Shown one piece after another: positions 1 through 11,800 of a stretch of 64,000 bases of DNA; the first letter of the stretch is position 1, and the number at the start of each line of letters is the position of its first letter. The DNA comes from Acanthaster planci (taxonomy: Eukaryota > Echinodermata > Asteroidea > Valvatida > Acanthasteridae). The stretch is from positions 310,670 through 374,669 of the forward strand of contig NW_019091362.1 of the NCBI RefSeq assembly GCF_001949145.1. The letters are read 5' to 3'. The position numbers and the translations under genes were made by a program. The notes below the pieces were generated by a model. It had not been told where the DNA came from. It worked only from the letters and a program-made list of their open reading frames with translations, and ran no database searches.

Positions 1-490
1 GCGATAACTGTTTCTACTCCTACTTGAATTTCTCCCTTTCAATCCCATTTCTGTTCCTTATGCTTCTCCACATGCTAACCATACCCACAGCGTTACTCTG
101 AACTTGGAAATTGCTACTGTTACCAAATTTCACTTTGCCAGCACTTCAGAGGAATGTCCCACACCTGACTGTTCTCAAGTGAAAAATGATTCATATTTGT
201 GCTCATTCAGCTGAAATTTGCTTATGTGCACTTTTCTGTGCTGTTTCAATATAAACCAGTGTGTGTGTGTGTCCCACTAGCTCTCCAATAGACCAAACCA
301 TTCATAATTTCAACATGAGTCTGCATCAGTGTTGTAGTTGATACCATCACAAGACCAGACACAAAACCACGCACAAGTAACGGGGTGAACAATGACAAAG
401 GAATGCTTTTGTTGCACTTCATTTGAATAGCTTGTGACTTCAATTCAGACTGGAGGTCTTGTGTGGTCTTGTGGTCTCGACTACGACACT

Positions 491-743
491 GGGCCCAATT
501 TCACGGGGCTGCTTACCAAGCAAGCCAAACATCGACACATACTGTAGCAGAAAATTCTGTGCTTAAGGCAAACTCATTTCACGGGTTAGCAAGGAATTTA
601 GGCTTGTGCGCATGCGTACATCCTGTTACTAAGGATTCTGTGCTTAAAGGGTTTGCGCAGAATTTTTCTGCTGGCGCGGTTAGCACAGAATGGAGATCGC
701 AAGCACAGAATTCTGCAGTAAGCAGCGCCATGAAATTGAGCCC
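491..743. mobile_element. MITE-like element, TIR starting GGGCCCAATTTCA
   Basis: The left end GGGCCCAATTTCACGGGGCT and the reversed right end GGGCTCAATTTCATGGCGCT form inverted repeats of about 26 bases. The interior holds repeated aattctgtgctta / taagcacagaatt motifs in both orientations. An open frame across it is incidental. Confidence 0.75.
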
Positions 744-1025
744 TGGTCTCTACCCTTTATAATCTGCATGCAAGTCCTGATCCTAGAAATGCCAAAACTT
801 TCCCAACACCATTCTGCCATGCAAGGGTGTTTCTTATAAGATACATCTACACATAAGAGTATTTACAATAGAAAATCTTCCTGATTATCCAGCTCATCAA
901 AAATATTCTCTGTGGAAGTCTGAAGTACCAGGTTTAGAGTAACCATGATTCTCCCAAAAGCTTAAAATATTCTAGAGACCACAAAACAGTCTCTGGATTA
1001 AGACATTGGAGCAGATTTGCAGTGA

Positions 1026-1240
1026 GCCCTTTGCAAGTTTAATTTGAATGGAATCTGATACATTGAGTTCTTTAAATTCACGAGGTACAGCAATAGTGTC
1101 TTAAGTCTGGGGAATTCAAATTATCTTTATGTGCAATCAGATAATGCTGTATCAGGATTTTATTCAAATTTAACCCTGACAGCCCTCAATCCTTCACCTG
1201 TTGGAGGATTGAGGACTGCTAGGGTTAACTTGCAAAAGGC
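1026..1240. mobile_element. Inverted-repeat element carrying a nested 59-bp insertion
   Basis: The left end GCCCTTTGCAAGTTTAATTT and the reversed right end GCCTTTTGCAAGTTAA are inverted repeats. The repeat then continues (TTTGAATaaAATC.TGATACa) once the 59-bp hairpin at 1170-1228 is removed. The same family occurs at 60914-61463, where the two end sequences show the site without the insertion. Confidence 0.75.
1170..1228. mobile_element. 59-bp TTAA-flanked hairpin element, copy 1
   Basis: It starts TTAACCCTGACAGCCCTCAA and its reversed end is TTAACCCTAGCAGTCCTCAA, so it is nearly a perfect hairpin with a short loop. TTAA at both ends and CCCT termini resemble piggyBac-type elements. It is inserted at a TTAA within the surrounding element. 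Confidence 0.75.
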
Positions 1241-2395
1241 TTATTGTGGCCAACAGTGCAAGACTGACAACCTAATGGCTTTACACTGCAGACAGGCAAT
1301 GACCTTCCAGCATTAAATCTGATTGGTTGTGCGTGTACATGTACTGTGATCTATAATCCTAGCAGAGAGGTAGCAATCAGACTGTGATGTGCGGTATCAT
1401 TGGAATAGGAAGTAATGAAAGCTTCAACACAGCTCTAGTTGTAGCTTTCTTCAAAACTAAAACAACTGAAGACAGACCGGCCGTTTAATTTTTTTTTTAA
1501 TATGCATGCACAAAAGTTAACAGCACTCTGCCAATTTTGTAACAAATCAACATTGACAGAAACCAATAGAGTTGATGGTTTCAATTCTTTTTCCAATATA
1601 CCTTAAAAATAAAGTGCATGCTTTCCAATGGGTATGATTATGTACATGTAAATTACCCTCGTGCATAAACATAGAATATAGACACATACATGTATATTAT
1701 GTAAATGTACCGATAAACAATATTTAATACAATTTGTTAAAGATGTTAAATCTACGATAAATTATGGCATAAAAGCATTCTTTATACATACAAAAATGTC
1801 CTTGCAGTTCCATCTCCAGCATGGGCCACAGTAATCAAAAATTGTTAACTTACCATCAATGGGAATACTGTAAACACATGTCTTGTATAGAGAAAAGTGA
1901 AACAGTTTACACATACTGTAGGTTTGTCCAAGGCCTCCATTAGACTTCAAACCAATCGGTCTTGAATCAGTCACATACATGTAAGAACTCTGACTTCACT
2001 ACAGTGCTATCACCAGGCTCTTCTCAGAGAATGCCATATTTGTTGATATTTGATACATACATGTACGAAAGGTCACGTGACTAAGTGACCTTCCCACAAA
2101 CTGGACAAAACAAGGTGGCAGTTGCACCCCCCAGCTACACCCCAACCTTACTTCTTTGAATACATTATTATCTTCTCTGAAGAATTAATTAATAGTGAAA
2201 TGTCCAACAGTGGCAGCAATGCTGAGCATTTTACAAAGCACCATGCCACTGAAATTACAAGGAACTATCAGTTAAGCTTGTCATTATTACATAAAGCTTC
2301 TTTCATTTCTTTTAAGTTCACCCTTGCAGACAACCTTTTGGGTCGAAGTAAATGTGCTGGAATACTGAACTTTCTAAATCTTAATAATTTCCGAC

Positions 2396-2565
2396 TTGGG
2401 TGAAGAGGCATGAAAATGTTTGTGTGGAAAGACATGAAAAACTTTCTCCACTTGTGTGAAAATCTTTTCCCACTTATATGTATGTTAAAATCTAAGGAGA
2501 GCCTTTCCCACTTGAAATGAAAACAAATTCCCTAGGAAGAGCGAAAGTTCCAAGATCATTTCCCA
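2396..2565. repeat. Dispersed repeat, copy 1 (ACTTGTGTGAAAA family)
   Basis: It shares ACTTGTGTGAAAA, a TTTTCCC block and GAAATGAAAA.AATTCCCT.GGAAGAG, in order, with the reverse complement of 10005-10140. It lies downstream of cry. Confidence 0.55.
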
Positions 2566-2748
2566 TAACCAGGTTAAGTTTCAACTCAAATGTACATGTA
2601 CCATGTAAATGTATCAAGACATCAAACTAAGAGAGCTTCAGAATGAACTTGTGAACAGACTCCTGGACATATTTAGAGCCTTTTATCAAAGCCCTCCTGA
2701 TGATGACTGTGCTGACTCGGTGTCTTGGTCCATCTGAACTATGTCCAC

Positions 2749-2867
2749 CTAAATGCCCAAGATCTCACACAGGTCATCTGCAGTACATTTGTCTACCCCT
2801 CTGATTGTCTCTGGGAGCCAGGAGAACTCTCGCACTTCAGTTTCATTGGATGGAGTGCAGTGAGCAA
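2749..2867 (-). CDS. cry: cry coding exon 11, C-terminal tail
   Basis: Residues 510-548 and the TAG stop. The block [16 protein letters not shown] matches the Drosophila CRY tail in order and spacing. There the tail Phe-Phe-Trp docks in the flavin pocket; here it reads Phe524-Ser525-Trp526. A further 22 residues (to CEILGI) extend beyond the usual end. Acceptor ctttgcag|TTGCTC. The bases after the stop (TAG|gtggac) resemble a weak donor but need not be used. Confidence 0.88.
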
Positions 2868-5800
2868 CTGCAAAGTAAAGACATACATGTACAGGTATGG
2901 CCGTTAACTTGGTAGGAAGAATGTTTTGGCCTAGGCTATGTAGAGTGCCAAAGAGCTCTATGTCTGGGTGACTGCAGGTGATACATGCTGGGACATGTGA
3001 CTTGGAAGTAATCACTACCGCTGAAGGTGGTAATGGTGAATGTTTGGAATTAACGTCAGGGCAGCTTTATATTTTTACCAATTTAGTTGGGGAGTGCTGG
3101 ACTGTGACAATGCCTAGATTCCGAGTGACATCAAAAATTTACCAGGGCCAAGGATAGTTATGGGAGGACTTTGGTCACCGTGCAGGGTGGAAATGGAAAT
3201 GTTCAAAGAAGCATTACCAGCCGCATGTTTTACTTACAAGAAAGGCTGCAGTGAAGGTATTTTTAATAAGCATGCTAGAAAATACATTTTTTTTTTTGGA
3301 TTTTGTCACATTACATGAAAGATGATTTATTCAATCCAATTTGACATTTTATCCTAACAATTGGAAACTGATTCAAATCTGAAAGAGTCACGTTCAATCC
3401 AATCTGATCTAAGGTCGCATTCAGGTCAGACTGGATTTGGGATTGAAAGTGCACATTCAATACAGAATGTACATGTACCATGCTGTAAATCGAGGCACCA
3501 AAACACCCTTTCAAGTAGCAAAGTACATGTACAAACTGAACATGAGGTTCATTGAGACACAGGTGGATTTTCAAGTGTTGCATTTAAAAACAAATGTACT
3601 GCATAAACCCTTCAAAACATGGTCATAACTGCTTACATTTCTCCTCTAAGCTTTGGACGGTTTTGTTCATCTTTTCCCGGTTGCTTGCTGCTGCTGAACG
3701 ATGTTCGACAATCGGCATTGGGTAGTCCTTACCAATGATACAACCAACCTTCTCTTGGACAGCTAAGGGAGCTTTCCAAGGCTCAAAGAGATATCTCAAT
3801 GGCATGTTGGCTAATACTGGCAAAAATTTCCTACAAAATCAACATTTACAACAAATACCATTCTTTATGTCATGTTGTGAAAATGACCCTTATGATAAAA
3901 AACTGTACTGATAAAAAATCCCCCCCCATGATGCTAGATTTATTTCTATTTCAGGAAGAAATAGTTTAGAAGTTAAAAATTTGATTTATCATGGCAATAT
4001 AAAAATTACCAATTTACAATGAATTTCATCATAATATCAAAAGCTGATATACAGCATCAAAAGGAGATCCACCTTGGACTCATCCCCAAAAACACTGCAA
4101 CCTTACAAATTGTTTCATAATCAGATCACTTGATTAAACAAACACAAATGCCCCACTAAGCCCATGCCTAAATACACACAACTTCATTAATTTCTGATCA
4201 CAAGCCAAATTTGTAGTAACTCTTTTAGAAATTGAGACCTTTACCCTTGACCTTTCGGGCTTACATACAATAGGCTTGTGATATTACCCAAAGGAATGCA
4301 TAAGCCAAATTTTATGTTCCTATGCAAAGTATTTCTCAAGTAATCATGCTATATACATTTCTATTGTTCTGTGACCTTTACCTTTGACCTTTCAGATCCA
4401 AAAGGCTTCCTGGGATTGTTAAGACCAATTTACAAACCAAATTGAAAGTTCATACACAAAGTATGTCTCAAGTTATCACACTGACAGGATTTCTGTTGTT
4501 TTAGCAATTGTGACCTTGATCAAGTGTAATACGCTTCGTAGGATCACCAGGAGCAATCCACAATCAAATCTGAACTTCATGAACAAATCCCTTGGATTTC
4601 ACAGGCCGGGCATAAAAATGGCTCCAGCCAAACCCAACTTAAACATAACACTTTGAAAATGAAGGAAAGCTGACCAGTGACCTGAAACAAGTAGGAATTC
4701 TGCTGACCTTCTGGCACTACAGACTCCAATCATTCTCACCTGACATACTCTCCATTGGGATCCATGCGACGTCCGTAACGTACCGGGCAGAAACAGTTAG
4801 GACACTGCAAGACCTTCTCAAAGGCAGAACTGGAGATCCACATCCAATTCCCAGCACAGATGCTCCAATCGGCATCGAGGAGATACTGATAGAAAACCTG
4901 ATGGAAGGTGAGAAATATGAGAAGGGACGTCGTGTTGGGAAGAAATGCTACAGAAGCAATGACTGGTTGGATTATTCAACAGCCTCGTTTGGGATAAGCA
5001 ATACAAGGGACAGGGTTTCCTTTCAAGCTGATCAAGTAGAAATACACGTATGCACATTTACTCTTAGAGGATGAACAAAACAGACAACATCGTGATAACA
5101 ACTGTGGTACAGAACACAAACCAAAGTAAGTTGATGCACAATTCACAGCCAGCTGTGTCAACACAGGACTGCAAACAGACAACACACTGTTTCACCATGA
5201 GTCCTTCCTCTCAGCTAATATCTTCTTGTCAGGTAGCAGGCTACAACGTGCTACAATCTCACTAACAGACAATCATGCGAATAGTCCAACACACTGCTTC
5301 ACCTTGAGTCCTTCCTCCCAGCTAATCCACAGATCTCCTCTGGTCAGGAAGCAGGCCACAGCATGCCTGGCGACTTGGTGAATCCATCCTTCAATCTTTA
5401 ACTGTTTCATGCAAGCATCAATCCAGGGATAGCCTGTTTCACCCTTTACAAAGATACCAGACATCACATTTAATCACTCCTCTCTTAATAATAATATGTA
5501 ATAAAATAATAAACTACATACGTAATACAGCTTTTTTACCACCTTTTCTATGAGGAGCTACTATGAAAGAAATTATGCTTCTTTCACCGTTCTGCCAAAT
5601 TCTGTCAAAGATAGACTTAGTACAACACAAGAAATGTGCTGTTTAAGACTTAAAGGTTTTCATGGTGAAAGAGACTAGATTTATAGTAAAGATTGCGGTA
5701 ACACCATGTATTTATCTCTTCTTTGAGTATGTGTGGTTTGCTTTCCACAGTTACTTGTTTCAAACATCACATTTGAATTAGTGACTTAATCTTCATTATC

Positions 5801-8800
5801 CAAGGGGTATCAAAAAGTTCACAAAGAGTGACTTCAGGCCAAATAAACCAACTCTCCACTCGCCTCTATCCATTTCTCAAGCTTCTCCTTGTCTTGATTC
5901 CAATCAATTTTCAGACAGATGTTGTTCCCATTCATGCGATCAAAGTTCTTGTTACCAACCGACATGGTATAGAAATACTCCCTCCAGATGAGTTGTGCAG
6001 TCAGGTGTGATGGAGAGATGGCGTTGTTCAGCTGTTGCAAAATAAAAGATGGAATCAAGTGAGGATTTTTACATGCACGTTGGTGTCTTCAGTGAAAAGA
6101 TTCTTCATGAGAAAGGATGGTTTTACGATGCATAACTGCACCAAGTCATTCGCACATGTTGGTCATGTTTGTATCAGTTCTGGCTTCCTCACAATGATCT
6201 GTGCAATTAGTAACTTCAATGTTGTCAGTCTTAATTGGGACTGTTGGACATGTGAGAGTTGTCGCTTGATGAGGGGGGGGGGGCTTGATGATTATCACGA
6301 CTATACAAGTTTACCGGTGGATCACACAAAGTGTACAGCCATAATATCCAATTGAATACTCGGGACCTAATTACATATGCATATACCTCTGTGTATGTGT
6401 CATGGATTCGCCAGTAGAATTTCCTGACAGACAAACAACCAAACCTCAAGTATGGACTCAAGCTCATGGGTGGGCCTAACAGCTCTGGCATGTACTGGTT
6501 AGGCAAGCAGTAACCAGCTTTGAAAGCCTGTAACAACACAAATTGAACAAATGCAAAATACATGGTTTAATTTGATCTGCAGCCAAATCAACAGAAATAG
6601 TTTTTGTTATCTCCATCATGCTCACTTCACTCCTACATATAACAAGTCAGAAACAATTCACATGGCCATTTGTTTTTGCCTAAGCTAGCCAGTGCAATAG
6701 CAGAGTTTTCCTGCACTTCTAGCCACCAGAAGTAGAAACAATTACTACACTCAAGCATGTCACATGAATATGAAAAACAGCCCTTCACCCAGAAGGGTAG
6801 TCACAACCAAAACTGTTTATAGAGAGAGTAGCGAAACTTTCACACTTTGGAACCAAAATGGCTGTTCATTATGCCCGCAGTACGGCATGCAGCTATTGTG
6901 TGCTAATTGTCCATGTGCACTGAAGCATAATCGCACAATTTTGGTTCCAACGATTGAGACACTCATGTCATAACTCTCTCTATAAACAGCTCTGGTTACA
7001 ACTCACAGGTACCAAAATGCTTGCATGCCTCTAGATTAACAGTTTTGTGCCAGACAACATGTTACCGCGCAGAAACTTCTTAAGGTGAATTCTGTATGCA
7101 GTAGTGGGTGGCATCTACATGTACATACATGTATCTCCATGCGCAAGTGATTCAAGCCGTGTTTGTACAAAGAATGCAGAGGTTGGAGGTTGGCATGCAT
7201 GTATACGGCGCCCTCAAGCAGTCTTGGGCCATGTCATCATTGCAAACATCACTCCACGACACTGTCTTGGAGTTTCAGCACAGTCTGTATAGGTACATGC
7301 ATAAGCAGCATGACAAATGAAGATAGCCATGTACCGTAGACCAGCCACCTTGAGGTGCATCAGGGGATGTTTTATCTCACATAAGACATGAAACATACAT
7401 GCATGCTCAAGTGAGATGCTACCTCAGTAATGGTTTGTCACATGAATAATTGCCAGACAGACTAATGACTTACAGCAGCTTCTTTGCGAACTCGAACTTC
7501 AAACAGTTCCAGAGCTCTTGTCTCTCCTCCAATCCAAAGCTGTCGCTCTTGATCAGGATGTTCCATCTTTGGACCTTGAAATGAAGCAACACCTACATGT
7601 AGTCAATGCATTTTTAAGGGGGTTATAAGCCTTCAACTTGACCTTTTGACACCCAGTCTTTATATCTCTTTTATAATTCCCCACAATGTACAAAATAAAG
7701 ACGTTTTAGTCGATTTCTTACTCAGTTAAAGGAACCATGCACTTAAATTTTTTAGAATCTTTTTGTGTGTGTGTATGTCTTTACCCTTCTTCAGGGTATG
7801 AAGACTGTATGGAATCTTTTTCAGAGTTGCGAGAACTGAAAAGTGCACTTTTTAAACATCCACCTTTGACCAAACATATGCAGACAAGTGAGGGCGCTGT
7901 GCCTTGACGTAAATCCAGGAAGACACTGCTCAGTTTGCACGTTTTTATATTAAAATAGTGAACTCAAAATTTGCTACATGAAAACATTTTTGAAAAAACA
8001 AGGTTGCTCCCCAACTTTTTGCCATATACTTACACAACAATAAACAGCCAAAAGAAATGAAATCCATGGTAACAGTGCTTTAAAAAAATGTAGACATTCT
8101 TTACGCACAAATCAGTGGAACATTGAGATTCGGTGCCTTGGATAGCATCATACTTTTACTCATGAATATGCAAATGGAATTAGCATCAAAACAGAAAAGC
8201 TCCAAAATCTGGTTAAAATAGTAAAACAATAATTTACAATAAGGTTAATTGAAACCCAAAGGTGCAATTTCAAGGCTTTTTACTAAAACTTGATAAAACA
8301 TTCTATTACACTGTACAAGGTCCATCTATTTATAGAACCTGTCCCAGCTGTACTACGTGTCAAATAATGCATAAACCCTCATGTTACATGAAACAATCCC
8401 GCACTCATCAAAGATTTCCGAACAAGATGACCCAAAGCCAACAAATACAAAAACCACAACCACATGTAAGATTGATAATTTCTTTTAGCTGCTTCAGGTC
8501 TGGAATATGCACACGTGTATCCAGAATGCAGGGGCCGCTAAAAGCAATCACAGCCTGTCAGTAATCAAGGTGTCAAGGGCACCATCTTTCCTTCTTGGCA
8601 TATAATAACTGCAATTTGTGTTTACAACGAAAAATTAACAAGTCATAAATGCATGTACCTAGGATAGTTTAGCTATTTCTACTGGTTGACAGTCTGCCAT
8701 GTGGCTGGTCTTTAAATAGTTGATTTAAATGCCAGCCAGCAACAAACGTGGCCCTTGAAAAGTTACCGGTACCTGAACATTCAGGTACATAATTTTTCTA

Positions 8801-11800
8801 CATTACAGTTCAGTTTGTGTCATTTCATTTGACAACGAGTGTGGACATGAAAAACACATGTATACAGAATTGCAAAGCAACAAAGTTAACATGCAAATAT
8901 TTTCAGTTGTATTTTGCTGAATTATACAAAAAGGTATTTATAAATTGGAATGCACATGTGCCTGTCCGGTCTTCAACAAATACCGTATGTTTAAGGCCTG
9001 CTTTCAAAGCCAAGCCCATCTTAAACATAGGCAAATTTAATCAAAGATCACTAGTCAACTAGTGGTTGGTTCATGACGTACATATGCACCTGGTGCATGT
9101 GCAGTGAAGTTGAAATGTGAATGACCCTAGTCAACCGCTGTCAGGTCATTAGGCCAAAGGTGGCTGCAGGAAGGACAAAATAACAAAATTAAAAGTGAAA
9201 ATGGTCATTTACGAGTGACGCACTGTTTTTCCAGCATTTTTCTAATATACTGGTCCTCTCTGCACTGTGCCATTAAAAATGGTTTATGGCAACCATCATT
9301 GTGACCAACCTCGATAGGCTGGTCGCGAATAGTTGACTAGACTGGTCCAACCACTGTCAACAAGAGTGCCTTCAATCAGACTTAGAACTATGGTTAAATG
9401 GTCTTTGATCCAACTTTCTCATACTTGGTCAAGACACAATCACACATCTATTCCCTTTACACAAAAGTCTATTTTAATTCACCTCCACGTACCTATGTCT
9501 TGAAAGCGAGGGAGTGCAAACTGACCAAAGTTGTCACAGATTGGCAAGTTGACTAAGCTAAAGTCTGGCTCCTTTTCAGGTCGCTGTGGAAGACCAATCA
9601 TGGAGACTACCTCTTGAAACATGGCGTAGGTAACCGGTGGAGTGCCACCATTCCTAGCTGTGACTCTGATATGAGTACAACCAAACCAAACAATGTGAAT
9701 ACACAAACCTGTATGCTGTGACAATTCTCCACTTGGAATTTCATCTTACACACAGCATCTTTTTGTCTTGTACATAAGTCTCGAAATTTGTTTTCCTGTT
9801 TTATGTGTGTGTGTTGTTGTTGGGGGGGGTGGACGGGGGATGTCTGAGACGGGATAAAGCAAAGACCTCCACAATATATTCTCGTTAAGAATGAACTTAT
9901 AATGGATTACATATGTTTGAGGATTACATTATTTTCAAGACAAGAAAAATAAATGCCATGGTCGAATATTCAGTACAATGCAAATGAAACAGGGACTGGT
10001 AAATTCTATTCACACCTTTTCTCTTCCAAGGGAATTCATTTTCATTTCAAAAGTGTGAAAACGGTTTCCTACAGCGGGAAAATATAGTTTCGCACCTTTT
10101 CACACAAGTGGGAAAATATTTTCACCCATTGTCTGATGATGACAGTAAAGTTAGTTGGATATCGGACATTGGACATTCCAATGTACGAATGAACAATGTC
10201 TGGAAACAGACAACTTCCCAAACCTATGTCTGATGTGAATGTGAGCCGTGTTCAATTTCAGTTACAACATACAGCTCCTCTGAATTACAATGTACTATAC
10301 AGCATACATGTAGCATACACCAGTACATGCACCTCCACTGCTCAGTACATGTATCTACATGTAGGTTCATTAACCCTAATAGTCCTGAATCCTCCAATTT
10401 TAATATGATTTTTCACACACCCTAGGGGGTTAGGGTTAAAGTGCAGGACTACAACTGAACAAAGAAGTTACAGCAAAACTCACTTGAGCTGAAATGTGTT
10501 CAAATTTGGCAAATTTAACGAGTAAATATTTGCTCCAAAGTCATCTAAATTATCAGCAAGGGCAATCTCATTATGATCCCCAAGGGCACTGCAGTATCCT
10601 ATTCTATTACAATATTTGATATCCCACTCTGGACATCTGACATTAAATTATCAGTCACGACTTACTCATTAGGGTCCCACAGAGTATGGGATACCCTCTC
10701 GATGTACTGGATACCACGCTCACTGCAGAGTCGCTTGACAGCATTATCACGGTCTTGCCAAATAGGCTCAGGATCCTGCTCAAAGGTTATCAAATTCACA
10801 CCCCATTCCTGGTGATAACAGCCAACAAAAGTGCTCTTTTAGAATTCAAGAGGGTGACATGGGAGAAATGATAAACACTCACGCTAAAAACAGCAATGTT
10901 TTTCCCACATGAATTGGACAATACCGCAATGGACTTCTCTAAAAAAGCACTCCTTCAAATGAGACCAACTCAGCTCTTTAATAAAAATACAGATCAATGC
11001 TGCCATTTCAATATGGAAATTATACAACCCAGAATGTACGTTGGCTGGATTTGTTTCAACGGGGGCGGAACTTTTTCTCAGGAGGGGGCAAAGCACTTAC
11101 ACTGTATCAGTAGCAAATGTGATGTGATCAGCAAAAATCCTTCACATGGTGAGCTTTGTTAGTTGGGTGCATATAAATTCCAAATTAATATGGACACACT
11201 CTTGTTTCCAGACACATTACATTTAGGATTCTACATGTAAGTTATCTACAGTATGAATCTAAGTTGTCTAGAATCTTTGAAAACAGAACAGTGTCTAGAT
11301 CAATTTGAAGTTGATACGTACCAAAATGGCAAAGCTGACCTTGTGAAAGGTTTTCATAGCTCACATCACAAATTGAGAAGCTATTAGCTGTGGAAAAGGA
11401 TCAACTCCACGGTATAATCAAGCAAGTCGTGATTTCCTTCTTTTTTTTTTTTTTCTTTCTTTTTTTTCTCGTTTTCTTTTTTTTTCTCTTCCTAGGGGTG
11501 AGAAAGTGCCCCTTTTCCATCCTATCCTCACAACGCCCACTCAACCAACTCCTCCGAGTACTTCGCACACACCCATACATTATCAATAGACGGAACATTA
11601 ACAATTGTCTGGATCAAGGATAGGAAAGCCTAGACCTCCCCAAGGACTACAGACATGTACATATACATATAGCTCAGGGCCTGCTAGTTTTGCACAGATC
11701 CGGATTGCAATCAGTGATCCCACATTAAACCTGCCTAATGGATGGCTTGAACCAGCCTTGGGATCGTCCATCCAGACCCAGATGGCACCAACAGGCCCTC

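Larger units (their letters stand above)
1..2748. other. Downstream of cry: 3'UTR and repeats
   Basis: No gene is recognised. The proximal part is presumably the cry 3'UTR, but I could not fix the poly(A) site; one AATAAA-like hexamer on the minus strand lies near 1157-1163. The rest holds the elements at 491-743, 1026-1240 and 2396-2565, plus scattered TACATGTA motifs. Confidence 0.5.

Noticed and set aside
3623-3636. Stop codon shortly after exon 10 as the cry C-terminus
   Set aside because: A consensus donor precedes it and splicing yields the expected tail. Kept only as a possible retained-intron form.
9043-9363. Possible inverted-repeat element with tagtcaacta / ggttgg motifs
   Set aside because: The arms match only over short, shuffled blocks and no consistent ends could be set.
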